A stretch of DNA of 64,000 nt. Source: Ciona savignyi. Lineage: Eukaryota; Chordata; Ascidiacea; Phlebobranchia; Cionidae. Positions 21,731 to 32,336 of the stretch are shown here, one piece after another. The stretch lies in the NCBI GenBank assembly GCA_000149265.1, contig CH000572.1, positions 400,863 to 464,862 on the forward strand, given 5' to 3'. The notes under the pieces are model-generated. The model was not told the DNA's origin. It searched no databases and worked only from the letters and a program-made list of their open reading frames with translations. The translations under genes and the position numbers were made by a program. Positions within the stretch are counted from its first letter, which is position 1. The number at the start of each line of letters is the position of its first letter.

Positions 21731-24700
21731 TTACTTCTTTGTCATCAAGCTGGTGACCATGTCGATGGGCAGCGGGAAAATGATGGTGGAGTTCTTCTCG
21801 GCGCTGATTGCTGTCAAGGTCTGCAGGTAGCGGAGTTGCATGGAGTTGGGAGATTCACTCATGACGTCAGCGGCTTCCTTTAGTTTGCGCGAGGCGTTCA
21901 TTTCACCCTCGGCCGCAATAACCTGTGTGCATATGATGAGGTGGGTTAATTAAATTCATTTATTGTTGTAACAGACTTTTTACACAGCGACAAGCTTTAA
22001 GTTGTTAATGGCTATTACACTCTCTGGTTGATTTAGTGTTTAGTAATTTACATATTGGTAGCATTATATAATCCAGTTATCATTATAATTAGGCAAAACA
22101 AACGGTAATTAAATAAACATGCTAAGATATCGGTTACAGCTAATACAAAACCAATAACCAAAACAATATCTTGAAAGAGAAAAAAAATTTCAGTTCAAGC
22201 GCGTTAAAGCTTTCACACACTTTGCCCTCAGACACCTAAGCACTAAACAAGCATATTTCAATGAATGGAAGGTGTGGAAACCAGGCTTAAACCACGTTTA
22301 ATATTGATCCATACAGGGTTGGAAATAATATTTCATTGAAATTAGAATGACATAAACATAACATAAATAACCAATTATTTGTTTGATTTGCCCTTCAATT
22401 TATTGTGCATTTAAATAGTATTAGAACGATATTTTACAATAGTTTAATAATGCATGAAGGAAACATTAAAGAAATAGCTTATTGAAGTCATGATGTGTAT
22501 GTGCAGTGTATAAGCACGCTAGCCAGTGCAGCAGAGCACAAGCAATGTTTATTTTTACACATAAGCAGCGCAAATAAGCTATTTTAAAAGTGCTTTGTGC
22601 TGCATTTGTACAGAAGTTTTTTCTTCAACTTAAGAAATCACATTGTTTTAGAATGCTTTACTGCATGACTTGAATGAAATTACAAATAATTATAAGATAT
22701 TTAACATTTAAAGGTCATTCCATTTCGCAAAAATTGACAATACAAATGCATTCATTTCTTAAATATGATTATTCAAACATGATATTTGATATATAACCAA
22801 AACAAACATTAAAGACATATCGATTTGAGTAATAACCTATAATGTGCTGAATAGGAAATAAAACTGACAGAAATTTGAGACAAATTGACGATACAGTAAT
22901 TCAATATTTCCACCACCATACCGCCACATGGTTATTTGTCATTTTACATCTTAAGAGATTAAGAGAGAGAAAGAGAGAGAAAATCAGCATTATGTTTATT
23001 TTATTGATTTAAGAAAATCCTATTTGGCATTTATCCTGATAATTTTGTGTTTATCAAACATCCAACAATTAAGGCTTCCAGGTATTAGACTTAAATTTCA
23101 AACAAAACGGATATTGTTTGAAGTCTTAAGGCATTAACAAAAGAATGGTGGTCCCCTGTCTACCTAAATCCCATTTACAACAACCACAAGAATGTATAAA
23201 TAATATATACGACTGGTACTAATTTGCCTACCTTAGCTCTGGCATCTCTTGCAGCCTCTGCCTCAGCAGCCATTGCTCTCTGCAGTTGGACTGGTAGACG
23301 GACGTCCTTGCTGTTATTTAAAATACAATATTGTTACAAAAATACCGAAAGAAAAGCATTTTACCAAAATGAAAAATGTGCATTATAGCAGTTTATCTCA
23401 TTGTTGTATTGTGTAAACTGGTACTATATATTTACGGAAACATGTATGATTGGTTTGCTGGGTATGGTGGTGCTGTGTGACATTGTGTGGGGACAGATGC
23501 GTCATTTGTATCCTGCCACTGTGGCAGGTAGGAAAATCCGCACTAGGGGTTTTGTAGGCGGTTTCCACCAAATAACTCGTGGGAGAAATTTTGTATTTGG
23601 GAGAATTATTTACAGTTAGTCACATGATAACTCCCGCACACATCCGTTGTTAATAAGCCTTTAGTGGGTTGTTTTGTACGGGACATTGTATACAATTTTG
23701 TATTGTGTTTTGTAGGGACATTATGTACAATTGTGTGTCGTGTTTTGTACGGGACATTGTATACAATTGTGTGTTGTGTTTTGTATGGGACATTGTATAC
23801 AATTGTGTGTTGTGTTTTGTAGGGTCATTATGTACAATTGCTTAATAATCCAACAGAACTCACTGGGTTGAAAAAATGGCCATAACCAATGTTAAGTTCA
23901 AAGAATACAGCACATAGCTCAAGACAGAGTATTGATTGAAATAACAGTTCTATTTAATTATAAAGCAATAAGCAGTTGTGTGTGTTAAATGAATCAGTGC
24001 TGTGGCCTTGCAGCTTTATCAACCAAAAATTCTATATATATTTCACCATTCACCAACCAAATATTAATACGGCATAGAACCATACCGTTTGATAATCCAA
24101 TAAAAAAGCATAAACCCTGAATTATATAGTTAAGGGAAATAGAAGAGAGAGAGACATTTTCAATCAATAATAGCTTATTTCCTTTCTGTTTCTTGATTAT
24201 TTAGGCACCACTAAACTTAACTGTGTCATAATAGAATGGAAAGCAGAAAAGCAATCATACAACATCAGTCTACTTACATTTCCACACGCTCCACTTTAAT
24301 TCCCCATGGATCTGTTGCTATGTCCAATGTGGCCTGAAATGAAATATTCATTAGATATCACAACGGGAGTGAGATAAGCCATGGCAGGTGTGTGTAATTG
24401 TGTTGGGACTGGGAAAGCTGTGGTAAAGGATAATAAAAGCAATGGTTTGGCTACTAATATAACACAAATTTGCAGTATGGTACAAGAAACACAAAATTAT
24501 TTTAGTACATACATTGAACCATAGACACCATTACATAGTTATGTACGAAAACACACATATCATGTATTTGGGGTTTATATACATATAATTTTATAAATGT
24601 ATATACTTTTTCTTAAAAATGGGTAGTTTAAAATTAGCCTATTGAAATAAATGAGTTATTTGTGTTAGGACTTTTAAAATAGATCATAAATTTATTAATG

Positions 24701-27700
24701 TTTACTTTGCTAGCACTGTTTGTTAAAGGCCATTCAATAATTCACTGTGTAACTGTGTAAATTTATCTTTTGCGATTAAATGGACTCACTGAGAGATAGA
24801 TATGTAGGTTGGTAGTTACCATACCAACCTGGGGAAATGATTTATTAAATGGGTTGTGCAACTTAATCAAAAATTAATTACAGTCGACTCAAAAAATTAA
24901 TTATAGATTTATAGTCAACTTAATTTTACTGATTTATTGACTTCTTGGTCCTGTATTACACAATTGGTAATCTTTATTTATTGTCTGCACCCATTTGATT
25001 GTATGGTGCAGTAATTTACTGCTTTAAAAATCCTACCTGCATTCCTGCACTGATTTCTTCTCGGTCGGTAAGAACCTCGGAAAGACTCTTTGTACCCAGC
25101 ATGTTTCTCAGTGTGGTTTGTGCAAGCAACCGAGTAGCACCGTCAGCGTTTTCCACATTTGCAATGCTCATGGTGGCATCTTGCACTCTGTAGTACACCA
25201 CAGCATCCACAGATATTGTCACGCTGTCTTTGGTCAGGATCTAAAAAAAATAAAACAACAAAATGAGGTACTTTTATTTGGCACAACCTTATTTTCATTT
25301 CGTAGAGAAATGGAACGTTTTTCAAGTAGTAAAACTATTTTTATCCCAGCATTAGGTAAACAAGTGCCCTCATTATTCTATCGTAATACTATATACATGC
25401 AATCTGGTGCCTACATTCCCCCCTGGTATAAAGGTAGTGCTGTGATTCGTAAACAGGGTGGTAAAAAGCTCTGTAAATGTTTTCAACAGCCATCGTTAAG
25501 CTGCTATAAATTATTAAAAAGTTTTTGGTTAAGCATCCTAAAGAATGCTGCTTTGAAAACCATTTATGCAGATTTTAAATATAAAAATAGCCCTTCATTG
25601 AACAAAACAATGCTTGCAAAATATAGCATCCCTGATTGTAATTAGCATAAATTTTATTCTAGTGAGTGGAGGTAGCAGGGACAAAACTGTTGAGGTTAAT
25701 GGAGCGATCTTAAACAATTTTTTTACATTTAAAATTGAATTATATAATGATACCAACATAAACATAATATTATGAGGATGTCCTTTTCCATTCCTGGCAA
25801 ATTAAAATTGTCTATGTGTGATGACAAATGTAAATTTACCTCTTGCGGTGGTACGTCAAATGACACAGTCCTCAGATCCACTTTACGGTATTCATCGGTG
25901 CATGGTATAACAAAGAAAATACCTAAACACATTATGGTAAAATTAAAAACATAGAATTTGAATAATTATATACATTTATACCTGGGCCTTTTGCACCACC
26001 TTTCGATAGACGTCCAAGTCGGAAAATGACAGCTCTTTCATATTCTTGAACAACCTGAAAATAAAATGTTTTCATTTTTTGCACGTGATGACTGTCTAGC
26101 AATTAATTTTGTGAAAAAAGGGATTTAAAATAACACATGTAAATAACATTAAACCTACACCATACTACAGTTATTAGAAAAATAAACTACGAATAACTTA
26201 CTAAAAATGATACAAAAAATACAATTACCTTGACACACATGCAGATCGCAACTGGAAAAGTTAGAAGGATAATAAAACCCGACAAAATCAAGAGACAGAT
26301 ACCACAACACCCGTAATCAGCATCATCTCCAGCTGTAAATACATTTTTATTATCAACATTCAAAGATTTTTGGGTAAAAATTCATGCATTGAAATAACTA
26401 GTGACACAGATCAATATTTACTGAAGCTTAGTCTCTCCAAATGGTTGCTTGTGAGGTCTAATTTTTACAATACAATTTTAACACTCACATGTATTTATTT
26501 GGTTGTTGTAGGGTTGGTTTCCACGCTCTCGGTTATTAGTTTCTTTCTGCATTTTTATCAGTTTTTCTCTACACAAACTTGTTTAAAGCCTAATCTGAAC
26601 TACACTGCTAAAAAACAAATAACCAAACAAAGCAATTAAACATCCATTGTCTAAAGATACGGTTTACATAAAACAAGTGTAAGTTGTGTAATGCTCTCAT
26701 ATTGCTCAGTTGCAAAACAGACCTAAGTGCTTGGCCTAACTCTTATACTCTTTTTTTATAAGGTACTATTATTAAAAACACTTGTGTTTATACATGATTT
26801 TTCTTTTTTTGTTCTTGTTATTTAGTTTGGGTAACAGCATTAATACAGAATGTTTTGGGATGATACATCTAAAAATAGTCACTATGCTGCAGCAGACTGG
26901 ACATGTGAATTCTCACCAAGTAAAATTGCACTAATTCTTGCTCTTTGTTTTCCTAATAATCACTTGTACACGCGAACTTTTAGGTGTAAAACTTTGTTAT
27001 TGGTTCTACTTTTCGCCGAACTTTTTAGAAATCGCTATTCAGTTCTACTTACATAGATTTATTTGCTTGTTGTACGGGGTGTTCTTTGCAGATGTGTTCT
27101 GTTGTTGCTGCATTTCCATCGCTATCATTACAATAAGGGTGTTAGGTTATTATATTAATTATATAATTAACTTAAGTTTTCACGAATCAAATTTATACAT
27201 CAACTGTAGGCACAAGTTATTTTTTTGGTATTTATATGCTGTGCTCGTTTAAGTTATGACATTCTTTTCGTTTCTAGACTGCACAACTCACTGTTGCTCC
27301 CGCAACGTCTGACACCACCCAATCGTTGAGCGAAAGGCGCACAGCGTTGTCTTATTGGCTTTTAGTCAACATAGCCGTTGTCATAGACGCGTGTGCGCGC
27401 ACGAGGAAACGTGACGACACTCGTGCTGCCTCGTGACTTCGGAGAAAAGATTGTCGGAAACTACTATCGCAAATGGAAAATTTTCTTATTTTTACCCGGA
27501 ATTGCATTTCATATTTTATTGACAAATTTGTAATGACGATTCGTTATTTTGTAGTTCAGCACTTCCTTTACGCGCCAAGACATGGAAAATGGTCGACTAA
27601 TCGCCGAATTAAACAATAGATCAAAAGGTTATCAGATCAATCAGATCGGTGCTCCAATCGTTACAAGTAATTTATTTGCCATACACTACTGGGATCGAAC

Positions 27701-28502
27701 ATAAATAAATATATCTGTTTAACCGACGTCGTGGTCGTATGTATGCATTGCGAATTTAAATTAATGTGTTCTCGACAATTTTAGTAAAATTTCGCCCATT
27801 TTATATATCAGTTCCAGGGTTGCCATTTGGCCTTTTTCACGGCCAAATTTCAGAAATTTGGCCGTACCAAAATCGTCCCGGACGCCAAAAAAATAGTTTG
27901 GCCGTGCGGAAAAATCTGGCCGAATTTGGCCGTATAAGAATATTGTCAAGTTTTTAGCCGAAGCGTCATATTATTTTTACGCTACAGTAGAAATAAAGGA
28001 AAAAAGAGGGACCGTATATGGAAATAAATTAATATCAACTGTCTCATTCCCAAATCACAAAGCTGATTATGACGTTTTAAAATAAAATAATAACGATAGA
28101 AATTCCTGTATAGTATTTTAACGGGTTTGACACATCTGGGGGGAATTAAATTGTACAATTTTTCAACAAATAAAGAGATAAATAGCCCAATCGGCTAAAT
28201 TAAATAGTTTATTTTGCACTTAATACAAATTGGCCGAATTTTGGCCGTAAAGCAAAAACAGTTTGGCCGTAAAGCGTACTTTGCGTCTGGCAACCCTGAT
28301 CAGTTCACCGTTAAACCTGTCACAACTAGATAACCCTAACGTTTCTTTTATCCGCGTCTATTGCATATTTAATTCAAGTCAGATCAAAATAGTTACATTG
28401 TATTGTAATAGCCTGTGTAGTTAGTGATCAATATTACTCACCTGGTTCTTTTAAAAATCTGGTGGAAGGAGTGCTATCTTCGGCATTTATGTTTTCCGAC
28501 AT
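21731..28502 (-). CDS. STOM: stomatin (SPFH/band 7 membrane scaffold)
   Basis: Oligomeric inner-leaflet membrane protein that organises lipid microdomains and modulates ion channels and transporters. Coding exons in order: 28502-28442, 26332-26229, 26054-25982, 25922-25840, 25240-25037, 24333-24278, 23310-23232, 21922-21731; 852 nt, 283 aa (human 288), with every phase consistent. A short polar N-terminus is followed by a hydrophobic hairpin at about residues 32-54, with Cys residues at its edge and a central FP (TFPVAIC) like the bent membrane helix of stomatin. The SPFH domain contains EYERAVIFRLGRL, PPQEILTKDSVTISVDAVVYY and ATRLLAQTTLRNMLGT. The C-terminal coiled coil is QLQRAMAAEAEAARDARAK, then the oligomerisation segment RYLQTLTAISAEKNSTIIF and LPIDM. 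It equals STOM, STOML3 or podocin by family; overall sequence favours STOM/STOML3. Intron 1 (about 2.1 kb) contains a hAT MITE. Confidence 0.95.
23672..23840. repeat. 36-bp minisatellite, about five copies
   Basis: The unit TTTTGTACGGGACATTGTAT continues with ACAATTGTGTGTTGTG. Copies start at about 23672, 23708, 23743, 23779 and 23815, with small substitutions. It lies in a stomatin intron between the exons at 24278-24333 and 23232-23310. Confidence 0.9.
27260..27480. promoter_or_regulatory. GC-rich promoter-like island in stomatin intron 1
   Basis: This 200-bp patch is clearly richer in G, C and CpG than the AT-rich sequence on both sides, and holds CCAAT boxes in both orientations (CCCAATCG; ATTGGC) and GTGACGACAC. 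Downstream on the + strand, an ATG at 27583 opens a 40-codon frame. It could be an alternative stomatin promoter or the promoter of an unknown + strand transcript; nothing further supports either. Confidence 0.3.
27815..28298. mobile_element. hAT-type MITE with exact 8-bp TSD
   Basis: A 484-bp element in stomatin intron 1 bounded by CAGGGTTGCCA and its exact reverse complement TGGCAACCCTG. The octamer ATCAGTTC is present immediately on both sides (27807-27814 and 28299-28306). TTTGGCCGT-type motifs are repeated inside both ends in mirrored arrangement, probably transposase-binding sub-terminal repeats. There is no open frame of note. Confidence 0.93.
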
Positions 28503-29469
28503 GGCAAGAATCTCTCAGCTCAGATGCAAACACTCGACAAATGTTACGCTTGGCTGATTTTGGAAGTGTCGCCTACGTCATACAATTGGTGAGCGTGTGT
28601 GCTGAATGTTAATACTATAAATGCGTTTGTACACATAACGCTAATTCCTCAATTCATTTCTGTTTCTAATCGATTATTCTATCACTATTGTCTGTAGTAC
28701 ACAGAGTACTGCTTTTCAAAGTACTTTCTGAGGCCTTTGCCCAAGGCCATCGACCAACTATTCTGACACAACCTCTCACCTCTCAGTAAACTTGGGCGGT
28801 TCGAAGGCTTGAGAAAAAGTAGCGTAACTGTTTAGACAAACAGCCCTTAACATCGTATCCACTGTTAATCTCCACCAGTCAGATTTAAAACATGTGTCTA
28901 CAAGTTTTCGCCTGAATCCTCAAGTTACAAATGTAATTTGTAGAACAAAAATGCAGACACACACACACGCGCGCACGTGGCGCTAGTAAACGCGCATAAA
29001 TTATTGAACTGCTTACCGTTTGTCCAAGTGACCTAGTGCTTTAATTATTAAATCTGACTATAAAACTATTAGCAATAAATAAAAGACTTAAATGAGGTAT
29101 AACTGCACAACCAATTTGGCTGCTTAATATTGCTGTCGTTATAGGCCTACCCTGAGTTGCCGTTAGCCAATGTTAAGTTGTCTCACTTAAAACTCTGTGG
29201 TGATTCGTCTAAAGCCAATGAGTGCGTTGTTTTAACGAGTAAATAAGTGTTTCATGTCGGTGATGTTAACCATGCTGCCCAGACCTTGCAGCTGTCTGTT
29301 TTCCGAGACAAGGCTGTTTGCATAATATGACATAAGCCTATATATATTATGTGTAAACCAGTGATCAAAAGGGGTTTACACGTTACCGCCTATCTGAATC
29401 GATAATGGGTATTTACAAAGATGTTTAAACGATCTAACATGAAGGTATATGTTATACCATATATTACCA

Positions 29470-29497
29470 TAGTATACTAAATCTGTTTAGTATACTA
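29470..29497. repeat. perfect 12-bp inverted repeat with 4-nt loop
   Basis: TAGTATACTAAA, loop TCTG, then TTTAGTATACTA. Context is AT-rich intergenic DNA; function unknown. Confidence 0.8.
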
Positions 29498-30099
29498 TCG
29501 TTGTACACAGTTGCGTATTTAGGGGCATAGTGTAATGTCCTTCGCTCCTTGGCGTTAAACCGTATATACGTATGTATTTTCAGCTTTGTTATACCAAATA
29601 CTGATTTAAATTTAATAAGAGACCCAAGTCTTTATCAAATTAAAATCACGAACAAATGACATTATTAAGAAATAATTCTGCATTACATTGTAATACTGTT
29701 AATTTTTCTGTGTAATCGTTATAATAAAACGTGGATTCGGAGATGTTAAATTAAGCATTTCAAGGATGTTTTTTGGTTGCAAATTTTTGCCACATTTCCT
29801 GTGACAACTTATACTACTGAACGGTCGTTTTAAGTTAGAAATTCACTAAAAATGTCATTTCCGAGTTTGGAAAAAATACGTCGGGACTTAGATTTTAGCT
29901 AGATTCGGAATATCGTGATGGTTTTAACTTCTTTCCCAAACTGATATAGTTTTATACTGAATAGAAAGCAATTGTAAAACCGAGGGTCACATTAGGCAAC
30001 ATATCATAACCTGCGGGTATGTTATATTTCCTTTACTCCAATTTAGTTATTTATGTATATTCTAGTAGGAGTAGATGGAAAACACATGAAAATGCATTA

Positions 30100-30345
30100 T
30101 AGGGGCAAACGTCAAATCACTTCGTGATCATTGTTGGATTACCTTAGTGTTATATTTTCGCGTAGACAATATTTTTGTTTATAGCTCTGTGTATGTATCG
30201 TTCGCGTAAACCACACGACCGTACAATACTCAATAAAACTTTTATAACTGTTTAAATTTTCGAACCCATGATAGGCTCGTCACTTGTACCGTTTTTTCTA
30301 GGTCTGTATATATATATATATCGGTCGCTTTTTGGCCTAAGCACA
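30100..30345 (-). repeat. SINE-like fragments
   Basis: 30100-30160 resembles the CGTCAGATCACCTCGCGCCC...GGGTTACCGGAG block of the 20-kb SINE. 30196-30340 resembles the second tRNA-like repeat at 31.8 kb: CACACGACCGTAC, TCGAACCCATGATAGGCTCG and a (TA)n run followed by TCGGTCGC. Both are decayed and edges are approximate. Confidence 0.5.
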
Positions 30346-30767
30346 CTTACGGCAATGACAAGCGATGCAAGAGAATATTTTGATGTCATGTTCGTATCGC
30401 CGGCCTCAAAAGCGATATCGCCCGAGTAGCAACTTGTTCTAATCCATCGCTCGCATCGCTCTCATCGCCGAGGTTTGGCAGGAAATCTCCGAAAATTTCT
30501 AGCGTGCAAAAATGATACAAGACGAAAACTTGGACATATTATATATATATATATATACCAAACTTCCATGTCTTGGCGCAACAAGAATTACAAAATGTTT
30601 CTTATCGGTCACGCAGTCTTACTTCGACCGTCTTTATTTTGCCGGTGCACCCGAAAACTCCTCACCACCGATACAATCAAGATTATACCGCTATCACGGA
30701 CACTTGCACAACTTAACATTGGCGCAATCGTTGCAATTGCTTCGCTTCCACGACCCTTTAAGCATTC

Positions 30768-31440
30768 CTAAATCTCAACTTGTACTGCATTGTCGGCATG
30801 CTCCATACTGTCGAGCACCCCTCCCAATCTCGGCTGAACCGCAGTCACTACCTCGGTTGCACGATCCATCGGCGACTTGACATCGACTTCATTGTCGTCA
30901 TGTTCCACTATGTCGTGCGCCTCTTCTAAATCCCTTTCATTCAAAGAATGAACATTTCTCACTCCAACAATAACTCGGTCCAGCTCATCAGGCAGACATC
31001 GAATGAATGCGTCTACTAGCAATTCCTCCTGGGTATTTTTTGGCAACTTCGGGTCACCTCTCACCACCAATATTGTTGCAAACGACGCATACCAAGGTCG
31101 GCAAGCTTTTCTCCCGGTTGTATTTGAGCTGTTTGCAACAATGTTCTGGATTTTTGGCAACTATACACATGGCCAAATTTCTTCTTCAGTGCTTCACACA
31201 GCGAAATGTAGGAATCCTTTGGCAAGTGGGCCTTAACGAACAGCGCCTCTCCAGAAAGCGAGGCGGCCAACGTCTAACCCTTTCTTTTGCAGACCAACTG
31301 TAAAGTACGGCCACGTTCTCAAATCTTTTTGAATATTCCCATCTCTTTTGCCCAGAAAAGGTTTCTATTGGCATAGATCGGCTAAAACGGACCCAAGCAC
31401 TTTCTCCAACGTCGCCGCTAACTAGACATCTGGGATACAT
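30768..31440 (-). pseudogene. decayed LTR-retrotransposon gag (Ty3/gypsy-like)
   Basis: Three overlapping - strand reading frames (31440-31186, 31270-31061, 31160-30768) each hold part of one gag-like polypeptide, so the frame is broken at least twice (near 31270 and 31080-31160). Recognisable hallmarks are an N-terminal segment with an FSG motif and a SKRFENVA-like helix, a LSGEAL segment followed by a KKKFG-type motif, and downstream helices with PDELDR. These match the capsid region of Ty3/gypsy elements. No zinc knuckle, protease, reverse transcriptase or integrase is seen, so the copy is truncated and dead. The putative 5' LTR and primer-binding site lie just upstream at 31591-31730. Confidence 0.7.
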
Positions 31441-31590
31441 TTCACATCGATTCGCAATCAGTACTTGATTTTTATTCTTCTGCAGCGGATTTTACGTAAA
31501 CTGATATATCTTTCATTGTCCTAATAAAAATAAGCATTTAAACCTGGTTTGTCACGGCCACACCGTGAAGAACTAACCACTACACGATCA

Positions 31591-31610
31591 CATCCTGGTC
31601 ACAGCACCAA
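31591..31610 (-). other. putative retrotransposon primer-binding site
   Basis: Directly downstream (on the - strand) of the putative LTR end is TTGGTGCTGTGACCAGGATG, the position and TTGGTGC start expected of a tRNA primer-binding site in LTR elements. The matching tRNA was not identified. Confidence 0.55.
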
Positions 31611-31730
31611 TGTAGCGAATAGTAGGCCTATTGTGGCAGTTTTTATTCTCCGGTCTCACAAACTTTTATACTATGCGCCGCAGCGGGAAAAGCGCCCGCG
31701 CGTCATCACATATCTAATTTTAAGGTGACA
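31611..31730 (-). mobile_element. putative short LTR of the gag-bearing element
   Basis: A 120-bp segment that on the - strand begins TGTCACC and ends GCTACA (TG...CA), contains a TATA-like GTATAAAAG and an AATAAA further on, and stops exactly at the putative primer-binding site. No second LTR copy was found in the window, so this stays tentative. Confidence 0.5.
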
Positions 31731-31799
31731 TATTTAAGAGTATTGTGTCGGTTTTGGTTTTTCCTTTGGCCACAAGACTGTAAAATACTCAAAGAACCT

Positions 31800-31930
31800 T
31801 TTTTTACCGACACAAGTATCGAACCAACCGAACCCATGATGGGCTCATCACTAGGACCGTTTTTTTGTATAAGAGTTGGTATATATATGTATCGGTCGCG
31901 TTAACCATTTGGCCACACGACCGTACCAAT
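31800..31930 (-). repeat. tRNA-like SINE of a second family
   Basis: On the - strand it starts near GGTACGGTCGTGTGGCCAAA, continuing TGGTTAACGCGACCG, which fits a tRNA 5' half with A box, and ends in GGGTTCGGTTGGTTCGATAC, a B-box-like stretch. The middle includes a (TA)n run in place of an anticodon arm. Related copies lie at about 30.2-30.34 and 14.13 kb. Confidence 0.55.
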
Positions 31931-32336
31931 ATTTTATATATTTTTTTTTTACTCAACGAACTTATGAATGTAAAATGTTCTGATCACTACGACACCAAGT
32001 GATAGATCGCAGCATGTTTTTTAAAAACAAACCGTATCGGTCATGCATGTTACGTGAATAGCTTCGTAGTTTAGAAAAAGACATTTTCCAGGTACAATTC
32101 AGTTTCAATAAAAATAGATTAAACTAAAGAAAGCGTTGCTTGCTCCAAAATTTTACATAGCCATGTATTATTAATTTACTTGAGGGTGTGTCAGGCGCTA
32201 TTTGTTAATGTATTATTTATGTGTTGATTTAGGCCTATTGCTGATACTACTTATGTTAATACCAGGATAGCTTTACCATTTAAATATTATTTGTAGAGTG
32301 GGTTTAAATATATAGGACTGTTTTTACCTTGGAAAT

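Larger units (their letters stand above)
28503..32336. other. intergenic region between stomatin and ZDHHC24 (divergent genes)
   Basis: 3.8 kb expected to hold both promoters. It contains a CA/CG microsatellite (about 28956-28976), a small perfect hairpin (29470-29497), SINE-related segments (about 30.1-30.35 and 31.8-31.93 kb) and the relic of an LTR retrotransposon (30.77-31.73 kb). Otherwise AT-rich with no supported gene. Confidence 0.6.

Noticed and set aside
25118..25645. 175-codon + strand open frame
   Set aside because: Its first part is antisense to the stomatin SPFH exon 25037-25240 and the rest is low-information intron sequence with no domain motif.
26850..27252. hydrophobic + strand frames considered as membrane-protein exons
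   Set aside because: Hydrophobicity follows from T-rich sequence; no family resemblance and they lie in stomatin intron 1.
30475..31303. + strand frames over the gag relic
   Set aside because: They are shadows of the - strand gag remnants, which carry the recognisable motifs.
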